A DNA stretch of 64,000 nucleotides from positions 5,580,001 to 5,644,000 of the forward strand of contig NZ_AUBJ02000001.1 of assembly GCF_000429185.2 (NCBI RefSeq). The letters are read 5' to 3'. The notes beneath the pieces were generated by a model. That model was given only the letters and a program-made list of their open reading frames with translations, did not search any database and was not told the DNA's origin. The DNA comes from Actinoalloteichus caeruleus DSM 43889. Lineage in GTDB: Bacteria > Actinomycetota > Actinomycetes > Mycobacteriales > Pseudonocardiaceae. The position numbers and the translations under genes were made by a program. Positions 43,332 to 53,274 of the stretch are shown here, in pieces. The first letter of the stretch is position 1, and the number at the start of each line of letters is the position of its first letter.

Positions 43332-44795
43332 TCAGCTCTCGCTGACAGCCTCACGAGCCCGGTCGCCGTCGGGTTCCGGCTCCCAGCACGCCACGTTCTG
43401 GACGTCCGGCAGGCGGTCGCGGGTGAAGACGGGGTCGAGCCCCTGCCGCCGCTGCGCCTCGTAGTCCCGCAGCAGTCGCATCGCCACCGCCCCCAGCGGG
43501 GCGATCGCGACCAGGTTGATCACCGCCATCACGCCCATCGTGACGTCCGCGAGGTTCCACACCAGCTCCAGCGAGCTGATGGCGCCGAAGAACAGGACAC
43601 CGACCACGACGATCCGGTAACCCAGCATCACGGCGGGACTGGACGTCAGGAAGCTCAGGTTCGACTCGCCGTAGTAGTAGTTGCCCATGACCGAGGTGAA
43701 GGCCAGCAGGAAGATGATCAACGTCAGCAGGTGCACCGACCAGGCGCCCAGGCTGGCCGCCAGCGCCTGCTGGGTGAGCTCCGCGCCCCCGAGGTCGCTG
43801 CCGTAGGCGGGGTTGGCGAACAGGATGATGAAGGCGGTGATCGAGCAGACGACGAGCGTGTCGAAGTACACGCCGAAGGTCTGGGCGAGGCCCTGCTTCA
43901 CCGGGTGGCTCACCGACGCAGTCGCGCCCGCGTTCGGGGCGGAACCCATCCCGGCCTCGTTGGAGAACAGCCCCCGCCGGATGCCCATCATCACCGCGGT
44001 CCCCAGACCGGCGGCGCCGACCTCACGCAGGCCGAACGCCGAGGCGACGATGTCGGAGAACACCGCCGGGACCTGCTCGATGTTCATGCCCACCACGACC
44101 GCGCCCATCACCAGGTAGATCAGCGCCATGAACGGAACGGCCAGTTGCGCGACCGCCGCGATCCGGCGGACCCCGCCGAAGATGACCACCCCGGCCAACA
44201 GCGCGAGCGCGATGCCGACCGCCGGCGCCAACCAACCAGCTGTCTCCGCCCCACCGGACACCGTGTTCACCGAGTTGGAGATCGCCGCCGCGATGCTGTT
44301 CGACTGCACCATGTTGAACACGAAGCCGAAGGTGAAGATGATGACGACGGCGAAGAGGACTCCCATCCACCGCTGCCCCAGCCCGTGCCACATGTAGTAG
44401 GCGGGGCCCCCTCGGTAGCCGTCCCGGTCGCGCACCTTGAACAACTGCGCCAGCGTGGACTCCACGAACGAGGCGGAGCCGACGACCAGCCCCATGATCC
44501 ACATCCACATGACCGCGCCCGGCCCACCGAGGCTGATGGCGATGGCGACGCCGGCGATGTTGCCGGTCCCCACCCGGGCCGCCGCGGAGATCGCGAAAGC
44601 CTGGAAGGAGGAGACGGCCGGCTTCCCGTCCCGCGCCCGCTCCGGCTTCCCTCCGAGGTTGCGGACCATCTCCCGGACCAGCCGGAACTGCACGCCTCGG
44701 GATCGCACCGTGAAGTAGATGCTGACCACGGCGAGCAGGGGGATGACCAGGTAGGTCCAGAAGTCGTCGTTCAGCGCGACGATCGCGTCGTTCAC
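43332..44795 (-). CDS. Sodium:alanine symporter (AGCS family)
   Basis: A 487-residue secondary transporter importing alanine or glycine with Na+ (or H+). It has about eleven membrane helices and the AGCS signatures GTGNIAGVAIAISLGGPGA, GPAYYMWHGLGQRW, MMGIRRGLFSNEAGMGSAP and YYYGESN. Length and topology are those of AlsT/DagA proteins. The ATG at 44795 gives the usual NDDFWTYLVIPLL start. It is a single-gene unit. A D-amino-acid dehydrogenase at 49758 could share its substrate, but the two are not linked. Confidence 0.94.
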   Translation of the reverse strand: MNDAIVALNDDFWTYLVIPLLAVVSIYFTVRSRGVQFRLVREMVRNLGGKPERARDGKPAVSSFQAFAISAAARVGTGNIAGVAIAISLGGPGAVMWMWIMGLVVGSASFVESTLAQLFKVRDRDGYRGGPAYYMWHGLGQRWMGVLFAVVIIFTFGFVFNMVQSNSIAAAISNSVNTVSGGAETAGWLAPAVGIALALLAGVVIFGGVRRIAAVAQLAVPFMALIYLVMGAVVVGMNIEQVPAVFSDIVASAFGLREVGAAGLGTAVMMGIRRGLFSNEAGMGSAPNAGATASVSHPVKQGLAQTFGVYFDTLVVCSITAFIILFANPAYGSDLGGAELTQQALAASLGAWSVHLLTLIIFLLAFTSVMGNYYYGESNLSFLTSSPAVMLGYRIVVVGVLFFGAISSLELVWNLADVTMGVMAVINLVAIAPLGAVAMRLLRDYEAQRRQGLDPVFTRDRLPDVQNVACWEPEPDGDRAREAVSES

Positions 44796-45161
44796 TGTTC
44801 CCCTACCTCGTTCTCCGTCGAGACGTACCGTTCTCGTCCCCTACGGCGGGTCGCGGCCCCGGGAGGAGACGATTTGGAGCGGCGTGATCGCACGCCGTGA
44901 CCACGTCGGCCTGCGGCACCGTACACACGTTCACTCCACCGTGCACCCCCGGGCGGGGAGGGGTCGCCGGCGAGTCCCCGGTCCGCGCCGCGTCGTGCGG
45001 CGTCCTCCCTGGTGAAGGTCCGGTGAAGGGGCACGATCGAACCCGGTGTGATGTGGGTCGCGTCAACGGTGGAGGGCTCGGGGGCGCGCCACCAGGGAGG
45101 GTGGCGCCGGCGGGGCCGCTCCCCGTCCAGGTGTCCGGTTGAGGACAGGGGCCGGTCGGGC
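44796..45161. other. Intergenic region with an inverted repeat
   Basis: There is no gene in 366 bases. It contains GGCGTG-ATCG-CACGCC (44881-44896), about 85 bp upstream of the symporter start, a possible operator or hairpin for that gene. Confidence 0.45.
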
Positions 45162-45893
45162 TCAGCGCCGGCGGCAGGTGTAGGCGGCGTACACGGAGCC
45201 GACGAAAGCGCTGTCGACCACCTCAAACCCCGCCCGGTCCACCATCGGTTCGAGCAACCAGCGGAAGGTGCTGAACTCGGTGCGGACGTGCTCCGCCAGG
45301 TCGTGCGCGGTGTACCCCCGCGCCGAGTCGTCCACGGCGTGCTGGAACCACCGGGAGAACACGGTCTCCACCTCCCCCGGGTCGGCGTCGTAGACCAGGT
45401 CGCGGAGCCGGAGCACGCCGCCCGGCCGGAGCAGACCGGCGATCCGGCGCAACGCGAGCGCTTTCCAGAAGTCCGGCAGCTGGTGCAGCGCGTTGCGGGT
45501 GTGGACGACGTCGGCGGGCGCACCGGTGTGCTCGTAGCTGAGGAAGCCCGCCCGCACGCACTCGACGTTCCGCCAGCCCTCGCTGGTGACCCTGGCCGCC
45601 AGCACGTCGAGCATCGCGGGGGAGACGTCCACGGCCACGACCCGCCGGACGTGCGGCGCCACCGCCAGCGTGAAACGCCCGGTGCCGGCGCCCAGATCCA
45701 CCACGGTGGACTCCGAGGTCATCCCCGCAGCCCGCAGCGCGGCGAGGTCCGCCGCGATCTCCCCGTCCTCGTCGCTGGGAGCACCGTCGTCCCGGCGGAA
45801 CCCGGCCTTGCGTTCGTAGCCGGCCACGAATTCCGGGTCCAGGTGCTCCGGCCCCGCGAAGGCCATCTCGTCCAGCCACCAGTCAGCGGTCAT
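45162..45893 (-). CDS. Class I SAM-dependent methyltransferase
   Basis: A 243-residue methyltransferase. Motif I VVDLGAGTGRF (about residue 65) binds SAM, followed by VVAVDVSPAMLDVL (motif II), VVHTRNALHQLPDFWKA (motif IV region) and LLRPGGVLRLRDL. The N-terminal segment (ADWWLDEMAFAGPEHLDPEF) and C-terminal STFRWLLEPMVDRAGFEVV resemble small-molecule methyltransferases of unknown substrate. The ATG at 45893 was preferred to an upstream start because similarity begins there. No neighbouring pathway genes help. Confidence 0.88.
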   Translation of the reverse strand: MTADWWLDEMAFAGPEHLDPEFVAGYERKAGFRRDDGAPSDEDGEIAADLAALRAAGMTSESTVVDLGAGTGRFTLAVAPHVRRVVAVDVSPAMLDVLAARVTSEGWRNVECVRAGFLSYEHTGAPADVVHTRNALHQLPDFWKALALRRIAGLLRPGGVLRLRDLVYDADPGEVETVFSRWFQHAVDDSARGYTAHDLAEHVRTEFSTFRWLLEPMVDRAGFEVVDSAFVGSVYAAYTCRRR

Positions 45894-46093
45894 ACCGAGA
45901 TCGTGGCCCCGGGGCACGGGGCAGCGCCACCGAGATTCGCCCCTGTCCCCTCGGCCGGGTTCGGGAGAACCGTGAGGCGCGGCCACTCCGCGTGCGCCGT
46001 TCACCGGACGTCCCGTGCGTCGTTCCTCCGTCAGCCGGTGGAGATCCGGTAGCCGGGCTTCCCTGCACCCGAGTTCCCGCCCGGCGTCGCCGA

Positions 46094-46105
46094 TAGCGTG
46101 AGCCG
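46094..46105 (+). promoter_or_regulatory. -10 box for a leaderless phosphatase gene
   Basis: TAGCGT (46094-46099) is 6 nt before the GTG start at 46106, matching the spacing seen before other leaderless-looking starts in the window. Confidence 0.45.
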
Positions 46106-46624
46106 GTGCGCATCCTCTTCGTCTGCACCGGTAACACCTGCCGCTCCCCGATGGCGGCCGCCATCACCGAGGCCGTCGCCGCCCGGCGCTCCGTTCCGGT
46201 GCGGGTGTCCTCGGCCGGGCTACGCGCCGAGACGCTGATCAGCCCGGACACGACGGCGATGCTCCAGCGGCGGGGCATCGACCCGGGGCCGCGACCGGCC
46301 GTCCAGGTCACGCCGCACCTCGTCGAACAGGCGGACCTGGTGCTCGGCGCGACCCGCGCCCACCATGACGCCCTCCGCGCCGAGGTTCCCACCGCCGCCG
46401 GCCGGATCCACGTCTGGGCCGACTTCGTGGCACGGGCCGCCGCGCTGCCCCCGCAACCGGACCTCGACGGGTTGTGCGCCCGCCTCGCCGAGGGCGAACC
46501 CCTGCCGGACACCGACCTCGTCGACCCCGCCGGGCGGGGGCGGGCCGCCTACGAGACCGCGGCCGCCCAGATCGACGAACTCGCCGAGGGGCTCCTGGAC
46601 GTGCTCGGCGCGTTCGCCAGGTAG
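46106..46624 (+). CDS. Low-molecular-weight protein tyrosine phosphatase
   Basis: A 172-residue cytoplasmic phosphatase. The P-loop CX5R is Cys7-TGNTC-Arg13 directly after the first strand (MRILFVCTGNTCRSP), and the general-acid Asp lies in TDLVDPAGRG (about residue 139). The enzyme removes phosphate from protein tyrosine or, in some bacteria, from arsenate or arginine; in actinomycetes homologues affect secondary metabolism. The GTG at 46106 is fixed by the P-loop position. The next gene follows 88 bp later on the same strand. Confidence 0.93.
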   Translation: MRILFVCTGNTCRSPMAAAITEAVAARRSVPVRVSSAGLRAETLISPDTTAMLQRRGIDPGPRPAVQVTPHLVEQADLVLGATRAHHDALRAEVPTAAGRIHVWADFVARAAALPPQPDLDGLCARLAEGEPLPDTDLVDPAGRGRAAYETAAAQIDELAEGLLDVLGAFAR

Positions 46625-46712
46625 TCCCGTCGCCCCGCGCCCACTGGCCGGCCCCGGGGCCGACCGCCCCACCGGCGGTGCCGCCGCTCCGGCTCCAGGA
46701 CAATGCTGGGCG

Positions 46713-47174
46713 ATGAACGCCGAGAGCGGCCCGCCGCCAGCGCCCACCGCCGACACCGATCTCCGGGGCTACCTGCTCGGGCGGTGGCGCCTGGACCGGG
46801 TGATCAGCACGCCCGAGGGAGGCGAACTCGGCACCTTCACCGGGTCGGCCGAGTTCACGGACGTGCGCCCCGCCCTCCTCCGCTACCGGGAGGAGGGCGA
46901 ACTGCGGTTCGGCACGCACGTCGGACCCGCCTACCGAACCCTGTGGTACCGCACCACGGGCGCCGCCACCGCCGAGGTCACCTTCGACCACGGCGGGTTC
47001 TTCCACACCGTCGACCTCCGCGGGCCCCGGTGGAACGCCGAGCACCTCTGCGTGGCCGACCTCTACCGGGTGGAGTACCTGGTCCGGGACGAGAACACAT
47101 GGGCGCAGCGGTGGCGGGTCACCGGCCCCGCCAAGAACCACGTCATCGCCACCGACTACCACCGCGGCGGTTGA
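46713..47174 (+). CDS. DUF6314-family protein
   Basis: A 153-residue protein with a compact beta-rich, lipocalin-like pattern: LLGRWRLDRVISTPEGGELGTFTG, ALLRYREEGELRF, LWYRTTGAATAEVTF and ending in NHVIATDYHR. The conserved GRWxLxR opening and WAQRWRVTGPAKNHVIATDY ending are typical of DUF6314 proteins. The function is unknown; the fold suggests binding of a small hydrophobic or oxidised molecule. The ATG at 46713 follows weak GGGCG. It may be cotranscribed with the phosphatase. Confidence 0.8.
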   Translation: MNAESGPPPAPTADTDLRGYLLGRWRLDRVISTPEGGELGTFTGSAEFTDVRPALLRYREEGELRFGTHVGPAYRTLWYRTTGAATAEVTFDHGGFFHTVDLRGPRWNAEHLCVADLYRVEYLVRDENTWAQRWRVTGPAKNHVIATDYHRGG

Positions 47175-47286
47175 GGACCCGGTTCCGCCCGGCCCCGTGC
47201 GAGCGTGCTCGTCCGAGCCGAGCGCCGCGCGGCCGGGCCCGCGTGGGACCCGGGAACTCCGCACGCAGGGGCGGCAGGAACCCTGG

Positions 47287-47982
47287 TCAGGGGCTCGGGA
47301 GGTGCGCGGCGATGTCGGCGACGGCGTGCAGCAGGGCCGGGTCCGGGCTTCCGGACAGCGGTTCAGCCTCCGCGATCGTCAGCACCCTGCCGTGGGGCTC
47401 CGACCCGTAGTACTCGGCGGTGAACCTGACTGCCGACAGCTCAGGGAACGGGCTCCACGCCGGGTGGAAGTCACCGGAACCGTGCTCATCGAAGACCTGC
47501 CGAAGGTCCCAGACCTCCGCCGCGTCGCGCATCCGGACCCAGGCGATCGACACCGCGACGTCGTTGCCGTGCTCGTCCCGCACCGAGAACAGCTGGCGGC
47601 GGAGGGACTGACATGGTGTCGTCTGGAAGAAGGTCCGCACCTGGCCGAACGAGTGCCGCGCGCAGTTGGTGTGCCGGCGACTCCGCTTCTTGTGCCGTTG
47701 GGTGACCCGCAGTTCCTTCCACGCCGTCGTCCGCTGCCCGTTCCTCGCCGCTTTCCTGGCGTTGGGCAGTCGGGTCTGGATGACTCGCGCGACGGCCTGG
47801 TTTCCCGCTCCGGTCACGACCTGGCCACCACCGAACAGCGTCCCGCCAGTCGTGCCGACGGACGCCGCTCCCATCAGCGTGACGGTGGCCGCCGCGGCAA
47901 CCACCGGACCCGCCTTCCGGGAACCACGGCTGTCCTCGATGAAGATCTTTCTCCCGTTCTTGGTAATCCACCTACCGGCCAT
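47287..47982 (-). CDS. Hypothetical protein with N-terminal membrane-like segment
   Basis: A 231-residue protein. It begins with AGRWITKNGRKIFIED, a segment reminiscent of short sequences in phage and mobile-element proteins. A Gly/Ala/Thr-rich hydrophobic stretch follows (AGPVVAAAATVTLMGAASVG), then a very basic region (NARKAARNGQRTT, QRHKKRSRRHTN). The C-terminal domain (FSVRDEHGNDVAVSIAWVRM onward) has the regular strand pattern of a folded domain. The ATG at 47982 fits the first recognisable segment. Its upstream region is unusually low in GC and the codon usage of the basic part differs from neighbours, so a mobile origin is possible. No function is assigned. Confidence 0.7.
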   Translation of the reverse strand: MAGRWITKNGRKIFIEDSRGSRKAGPVVAAAATVTLMGAASVGTTGGTLFGGGQVVTGAGNQAVARVIQTRLPNARKAARNGQRTTAWKELRVTQRHKKRSRRHTNCARHSFGQVRTFFQTTPCQSLRRQLFSVRDEHGNDVAVSIAWVRMRDAAEVWDLRQVFDEHGSGDFHPAWSPFPELSAVRFTAEYYGSEPHGRVLTIAEAEPLSGSPDPALLHAVADIAAHLPSP

Positions 47983-49595
<1,613 letters not shown>

Positions 49596-49701
49596 TCCGG
49601 ACAGCGGTGACCACCCCGGTGCCGGGCCGGCCGTCCTGAGGGCGATATCGACGTCTCCGCCGCGGTCCTCGAGGCGAGGACCGGCCAGCACCGGGGTACC
49701 A

Positions 49702-49731
49702 GGGGACGGGCGCTCACCAGCGCCCGTCCCC
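49702..49731. terminator. Bidirectional hairpin between xylanase and D-amino-acid dehydrogenase
   Basis: A perfect 13-bp stem, GGGGACGGGCGCT / AGCGCCCGTCCCC, with loop CACC lies between two convergent genes. There is no T-run. Confidence 0.75.
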
Positions 49732-49757
49732 GCCCCCGTTCCACGGTGGGCGGGCCG

Positions 49758-51020
49758 TCACCGCAGCGGGTCGAGTTCCCGCAGCGGGTCGGGTCGCCGG
49801 CCGGTGGTGATGAGTTCCGCCAACAGCCGTCCCGTCACCGGGCCCTGGGTGAGGCCCCACATGCCGTGCCCGCCCGCCACGTACACACCGGGTACTCCGA
49901 CCTCCCCCACGAGCGCGCGGCCGTCCGGGGTGACCGGGCGGGGGCCCACCCACTCGTCGGTGCGCCGATCCCAGTCGACGCCGGTGAGCAACGGGCGTGC
50001 CGAGTCGACGATCGCCTCGATCCGGGCCTGGTCGAGGGCCGCGTCCGGGGGCTGGAACTCCATGGTGCCGGCCACGCGCAGCGACCCCCGGTAGGGAGTG
50101 CAGGCGACCCGGGCCTCCGGCAGGTAGATCGGTCCCGTCACGGGGTCCGAGGTCGGCACGGTGAAGGAGTAGCCGCGTCCGGCCCGCACCGGCACCCGCA
50201 CGCCCCACTGGCGGGACAGGCGGTCCAACCAGGCGCCGGTCGCGAGGACCAGGACGTCGGCGGAGATCGTCTCGGCCGAGGAGGAGCGGACGACGGACTG
50301 GTCCGCGCTGCGGTGCGTCTCGATGACCTCGAACCCGTCGAGGACCACCCCGCCCCGGTCGCGCACCGAGTCGGCCAGTGACCGGGTGAAGGCCCCCGGG
50401 TCCACGTACCGCTGTCCGTCCAACCTGACGGCGGCGGTGATCTGGCCGGATGCCTGCGGGAGCCGCTCCCGCAGGTCAGGTCCCTCCAGGCCCGTGTAGT
50501 CGATGTGCTGGCCGACCTCCCGCATCCGGCGCAGTTCCTGGAGGAGGTGGGTCGCGTCGGAACGGTCGCGGAACAGCGCCGTCACCGGGGCACGGTGCGT
50601 CTCGGCCCTGACCCCGTTCTCCGCCAGTTCGTCGAAGGCGTCCAGGGCGGCCTGGTTGAGGGGGAGCCCGGCGTGGGCGGCGCGGCGCCACGAGCCCCAC
50701 GTGCAGTGCGCGGCGAACCGGAGCAGGAAGCGCCACAGGTCCGGGTCGACCGTCACGGGCACGTGCAGCGGTGCCTTCGGGTCAGCCAGCGACCGCAGCC
50801 CGTAGCGCAGCACGCTGGGCTCGTTCAGGGGGATCGCCAGGCCAGGGGAGAGCCACCCGGCGTTGCCGTGCGAGGCTCCCGCCGCCACGCCGGCGCGGTC
50901 CACCACCGTGACCTCGACGCCGCGCTCCTGGAGGAACCACGCGGTCGACAGGCCCACCATCCCCGCTCCCACGATGACGGCCGACCGGGGCCCGCCGCTG
51001 CCTCGCGTTCCGGTTCCCAT
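49758..51020 (-). CDS. FAD-dependent D-amino-acid dehydrogenase / glycine oxidase-like (DadA family)
   Basis: A 420-residue DAO-superfamily flavoenzyme. The FAD dinucleotide motif is SAVIVGAGMVGLSTAW (residues 13-28), followed by VVDRAGVAAGASHGNAGWLSP, a DadA-like sequence. The C-terminal FAD contact is GPRPVTPDGRALVGEVG and GGHGMWGLTQGPVTGRLLAEL. It should oxidise D-amino acids (perhaps D-alanine) to keto acids, feeding electrons to the respiratory chain. The ATG at 51020 precedes the nucleotide motif by 12 residues. It is on the same strand as, and 136 bp downstream of, the VOC gene. Confidence 0.9.
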   Translation of the reverse strand: MGTGTRGSGGPRSAVIVGAGMVGLSTAWFLQERGVEVTVVDRAGVAAGASHGNAGWLSPGLAIPLNEPSVLRYGLRSLADPKAPLHVPVTVDPDLWRFLLRFAAHCTWGSWRRAAHAGLPLNQAALDAFDELAENGVRAETHRAPVTALFRDRSDATHLLQELRRMREVGQHIDYTGLEGPDLRERLPQASGQITAAVRLDGQRYVDPGAFTRSLADSVRDRGGVVLDGFEVIETHRSADQSVVRSSSAETISADVLVLATGAWLDRLSRQWGVRVPVRAGRGYSFTVPTSDPVTGPIYLPEARVACTPYRGSLRVAGTMEFQPPDAALDQARIEAIVDSARPLLTGVDWDRRTDEWVGPRPVTPDGRALVGEVGVPGVYVAGGHGMWGLTQGPVTGRLLAELITTGRRPDPLRELDPLR

Positions 51021-51156
51021 GACACCTCCAGGTCTGGACTTGACTGCTCTCCCCGAGCATGGCCCAGAATCCGTGACGTGTGTGTGTCGGGAGTGGACCG
51101 ATCGTCGGAAGGTGATCCTCGACTCGCCCCGCCGGCCGCGCCGGGAACGACGGGGG

Positions 51157-51579
51157 TCATCCGCCGGGGCTGTCCAGTTCCTCGAACAACGTCAGCTGGA
51201 GGCCCGCCGGGCCGTTGAGGCGGGAGTTCAGCGACCGCCACGGGGTCTGTCGGGGGGAGGCGACGAGTTCGGCGCCACCGGCGACCAGCTCGCCGGTGCG
51301 TGCCTCCGCGTCGTCGACCTCGAAGGCGACACGCAGGCGAGCGCTGCGCGTCCCCTCCGCCTCGATGCCGTCGATCATCCGCACCTGCGCGGGGTTGGCG
51401 AGTTCCAGCGTGGCCGCGCCGGCGTCGAGGATCGCGACCCTGGCGTCCCCGTCGCCTTCGAAGGCCGCCCGCTGCGGGAGGCCGAGTACGTCCCGGTAGA
51501 AGGTGAGCGCCGCTTCGAAGTCCTCGGCCTCGACGACGAGGCGCAGCTGCCGGACCGGTGTGGTCGTGGTGTCGGTCAT
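51157..51579 (-). CDS. VOC-family (glyoxalase/bleomycin-resistance-like) protein
   Basis: A 140-residue vicinal-oxygen-chelate protein. The betaalphabetabetabeta repeats begin LRLVVEAEDFEAALTFYRDVLGLP and ARLRVAFEVDDAEARTGELV; the second module ends GLQLTLFEEL. Candidate metal ligands are partly missing, so it may be a binding protein rather than an enzyme. The ATG at 51579 lies 7 nt after a TACCGT -10 box. It is divergent from a MerR regulator with only 38 bp between start codons, including a promoter of classic MerR geometry, so it is almost certainly the regulated target. Confidence 0.87.
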   Translation of the reverse strand: MTDTTTTPVRQLRLVVEAEDFEAALTFYRDVLGLPQRAAFEGDGDARVAILDAGAATLELANPAQVRMIDGIEAEGTRSARLRVAFEVDDAEARTGELVAGGAELVASPRQTPWRSLNSRLNGPAGLQLTLFEELDSPGG

Positions 51580-51586
51580 GCTGGTC

Positions 51587-51617
51587 ACGGTAGGAGCTGA
51601 CACTGATGTGAGGGCAA
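51587..51617 (-). promoter_or_regulatory. MerR-type promoter with 19-bp spacer
   Basis: On the minus strand, -35 TTGCCC (51612-51617) and -10 TACCGT (51587-51592) are separated by 19 bp, the overlong spacing that MerR proteins correct by twisting DNA. Within the spacer sits the dyad CTGACA-CTGA-TGTGAG (51597-51612). Confidence 0.7.
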
Positions 51618-52001
51618 GTGCGAATCGGTGAACTGTCGCGGCGCACCGGGGCCAGCGTGCGGTCCCTGCGGTACTACGAGGAACGTGGGCTCATCGCCGC
51701 CGAACGAGGTCCCAGCGGTCAACGCCACTACGCCGGCCACGTCGTCGAGCGTGTCCTGTTGGTGCGGCGACTGCTCGAGGCGGGCTTGGGCACGCACGCC
51801 ATCGCCGATGTGCTGCCATGCCTGGCCGACCCGGCGACCCAGACCACGTCCCTGACCTCCCGGCTGGTCGTCGAACGGGACCGCCTCGCCCGTGAGATCG
51901 CCGAACGGCGCAGGATGCGCGACGCCCTGGACAGGTTCATCGACCAGGCCCCGCCCCTCGCCGGCGCCGAGGGTTCCCCGGAGCCGGAGCGCGCCGGCTG
52001 A
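51618..52001 (+). CDS. MerR-family transcriptional regulator
   Basis: A 127-residue activator/repressor. The N-terminal winged helix reads VRIGELSRRTGASVRSLRYYEERGLI, then RHYAGHVVERVLLVRRLLEAG, followed by the dimerisation coiled coil (SRLVVERDRLAREIAERRRMRDALDRFI). The C terminus is short and lacks metal-binding Cys residues, so it is a drug- or stress-sensing type rather than a metal sensor. The GTG at 51618 is fixed by the invariant first residues of the helix-turn-helix. It controls the divergent VOC gene through the 19-bp-spacer promoter. Confidence 0.9.
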   Translation: MRIGELSRRTGASVRSLRYYEERGLIAAERGPSGQRHYAGHVVERVLLVRRLLEAGLGTHAIADVLPCLADPATQTTSLTSRLVVERDRLAREIAERRRMRDALDRFIDQAPPLAGAEGSPEPERAG

Positions 52002-52226
52002 GGTGCCGGGCGTGGACGGTGGGGACGGTCGGCCACCGGGTGCGCCCGGGCGGCTGCGCGCCGGCTCACCGGGGTTGCCCACCCCGAGGCGCGGACCGGT
52101 GGGGACGCCGCCGTGCTGACCTCGTGGGGGTGTCCCTCTGTGGTTGTCACGCCGCAGCCGGAGTGGGGTGTGGTCCTCGCCCGCGCGACGCGCACCGCCC
52201 GACGGTGCGCACAGGTTCGGCTGCCG

Positions 52227-53207
52227 TCAGGCGGGCCCGGGCTGGTCGACGTGGTCAAGGGACCGCAGGCACCGCCTCCCGATGGCGCGCAGCGAGGCGA
52301 CCAGCTCGTCGGGCCCGTCGACGAGGGTGAAGTCGGCGTCCACCGAGGTGATCATCCACGCCAGGTCGCGGGGGCTGTCGGAACCCACCCGCAGCAGGCA
52401 GCTGGTGTGGTCGACGGCCTCGAGGACGCCCATGCCCGGCCAGATCCGGTCCGAGACCGTCTCGGCCGGCTCGTGCAGGGTCACCGTCGCCTGGTAGGGC
52501 CAGGCCCGTGCGGACAGCTGGTGTGCGACGTAGCTGGCGGGGTCCTCGCCGCCCGGCAACTCCCGGGGAGTGAAACGGGGGCCGTTCGGGACGCGGGGCC
52601 GCAGCCGGTCGACCCGGAAGGTGCGCCAGGCGTCCCGGTCGGTGTCGAAGGCGACCAGGTACCAGTGCCGGCCGAAACTGACCAGGCTGTGGGGCTCGGC
52701 CGCTCGCGGGCCCTCGCCGCCGTGAGGGCTGGCGTAGTCGAACCGCAGGCCCTCCCGTCGCCGGCACGCCTCGGCGACCGCCATCAGGACGTCGGGGTCC
52801 ACTACCGGCCCGGGAGCGGTTCCCGTGCGGACGGTCGCGGTGTGCAGGGTGTTCACCCGGTACCGCAGCCGGGAGGGCAGCACCTGTTCCAGCTTGGACA
52901 GGGCGCGCAGCGAGGTCTCCTCGACGCCGGCGACCGAGCCGGCGGTGGCGGTGCGCAGGCCCACCACCACCGCGACGGCCTCGTCGTCGTCCAGCAGCAA
53001 CGGGGGCAACGCCGCTCCCGCGCCGAGGCGGTACCCCGCGCTGCCCTGGGTGGCGCCCACCGGGTATCCGAGCGAGCGCAGCCGCACCACGTCCCGGCGG
53101 ACCGTGCGGGTGCTCACGTCCAGTCGGTCCGCGAGAGCAGCGGCGGTCCACTCCCGCTGGACCTGGAGCAGGGACAGCAGCCTCAGCAGCCTGGCCGACG
53201 TTTCCAC
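52227..53207 (-). CDS. WYL-domain transcriptional regulator (YafY/DeoR-type HTH)
   Basis: A 326-residue regulator. The N-terminal helix-turn-helix ([35 protein letters not shown]) is followed by a linker and the WYL domain, with [30 protein letters not shown] (Trp-Tyr-Leu at about 208-210), and a C-terminal WCX extension. WYL domains bind ligands such as nucleic-acid fragments or small molecules. The GTG at 53207 gives the family-typical start; an adjacent GTG is possible. It is divergent from an epoxide hydrolase with an inverted repeat between, suggesting mutual control. Confidence 0.9.
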   Translation of the reverse strand: METSARLLRLLSLLQVQREWTAAALADRLDVSTRTVRRDVVRLRSLGYPVGATQGSAGYRLGAGAALPPLLLDDDEAVAVVVGLRTATAGSVAGVEETSLRALSKLEQVLPSRLRYRVNTLHTATVRTGTAPGPVVDPDVLMAVAEACRRREGLRFDYASPHGGEGPRAAEPHSLVSFGRHWYLVAFDTDRDAWRTFRVDRLRPRVPNGPRFTPRELPGGEDPASYVAHQLSARAWPYQATVTLHEPAETVSDRIWPGMGVLEAVDHTSCLLRVGSDSPRDLAWMITSVDADFTLVDGPDELVASLRAIGRRCLRSLDHVDQPGPA

Positions 53208-53232
53208 CACACCATCAGAGCCTGGCCGCCGC

Positions 53233-53274
53233 TTAGGACGCGACCTGTCCCAACCGGTTCCTAGCGTCTCCCGC
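53233..53274 (+). promoter_or_regulatory. Candidate WYL operator and leaderless epoxide hydrolase promoter
   Basis: TTAGGAC-N7-GTCCCAA (53233-53253) is a near-perfect dyad. TAGCGT (53262-53267) lies 7 nt before the epoxide hydrolase ATG, so the dyad would cover the -35 region. Confidence 0.5.
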
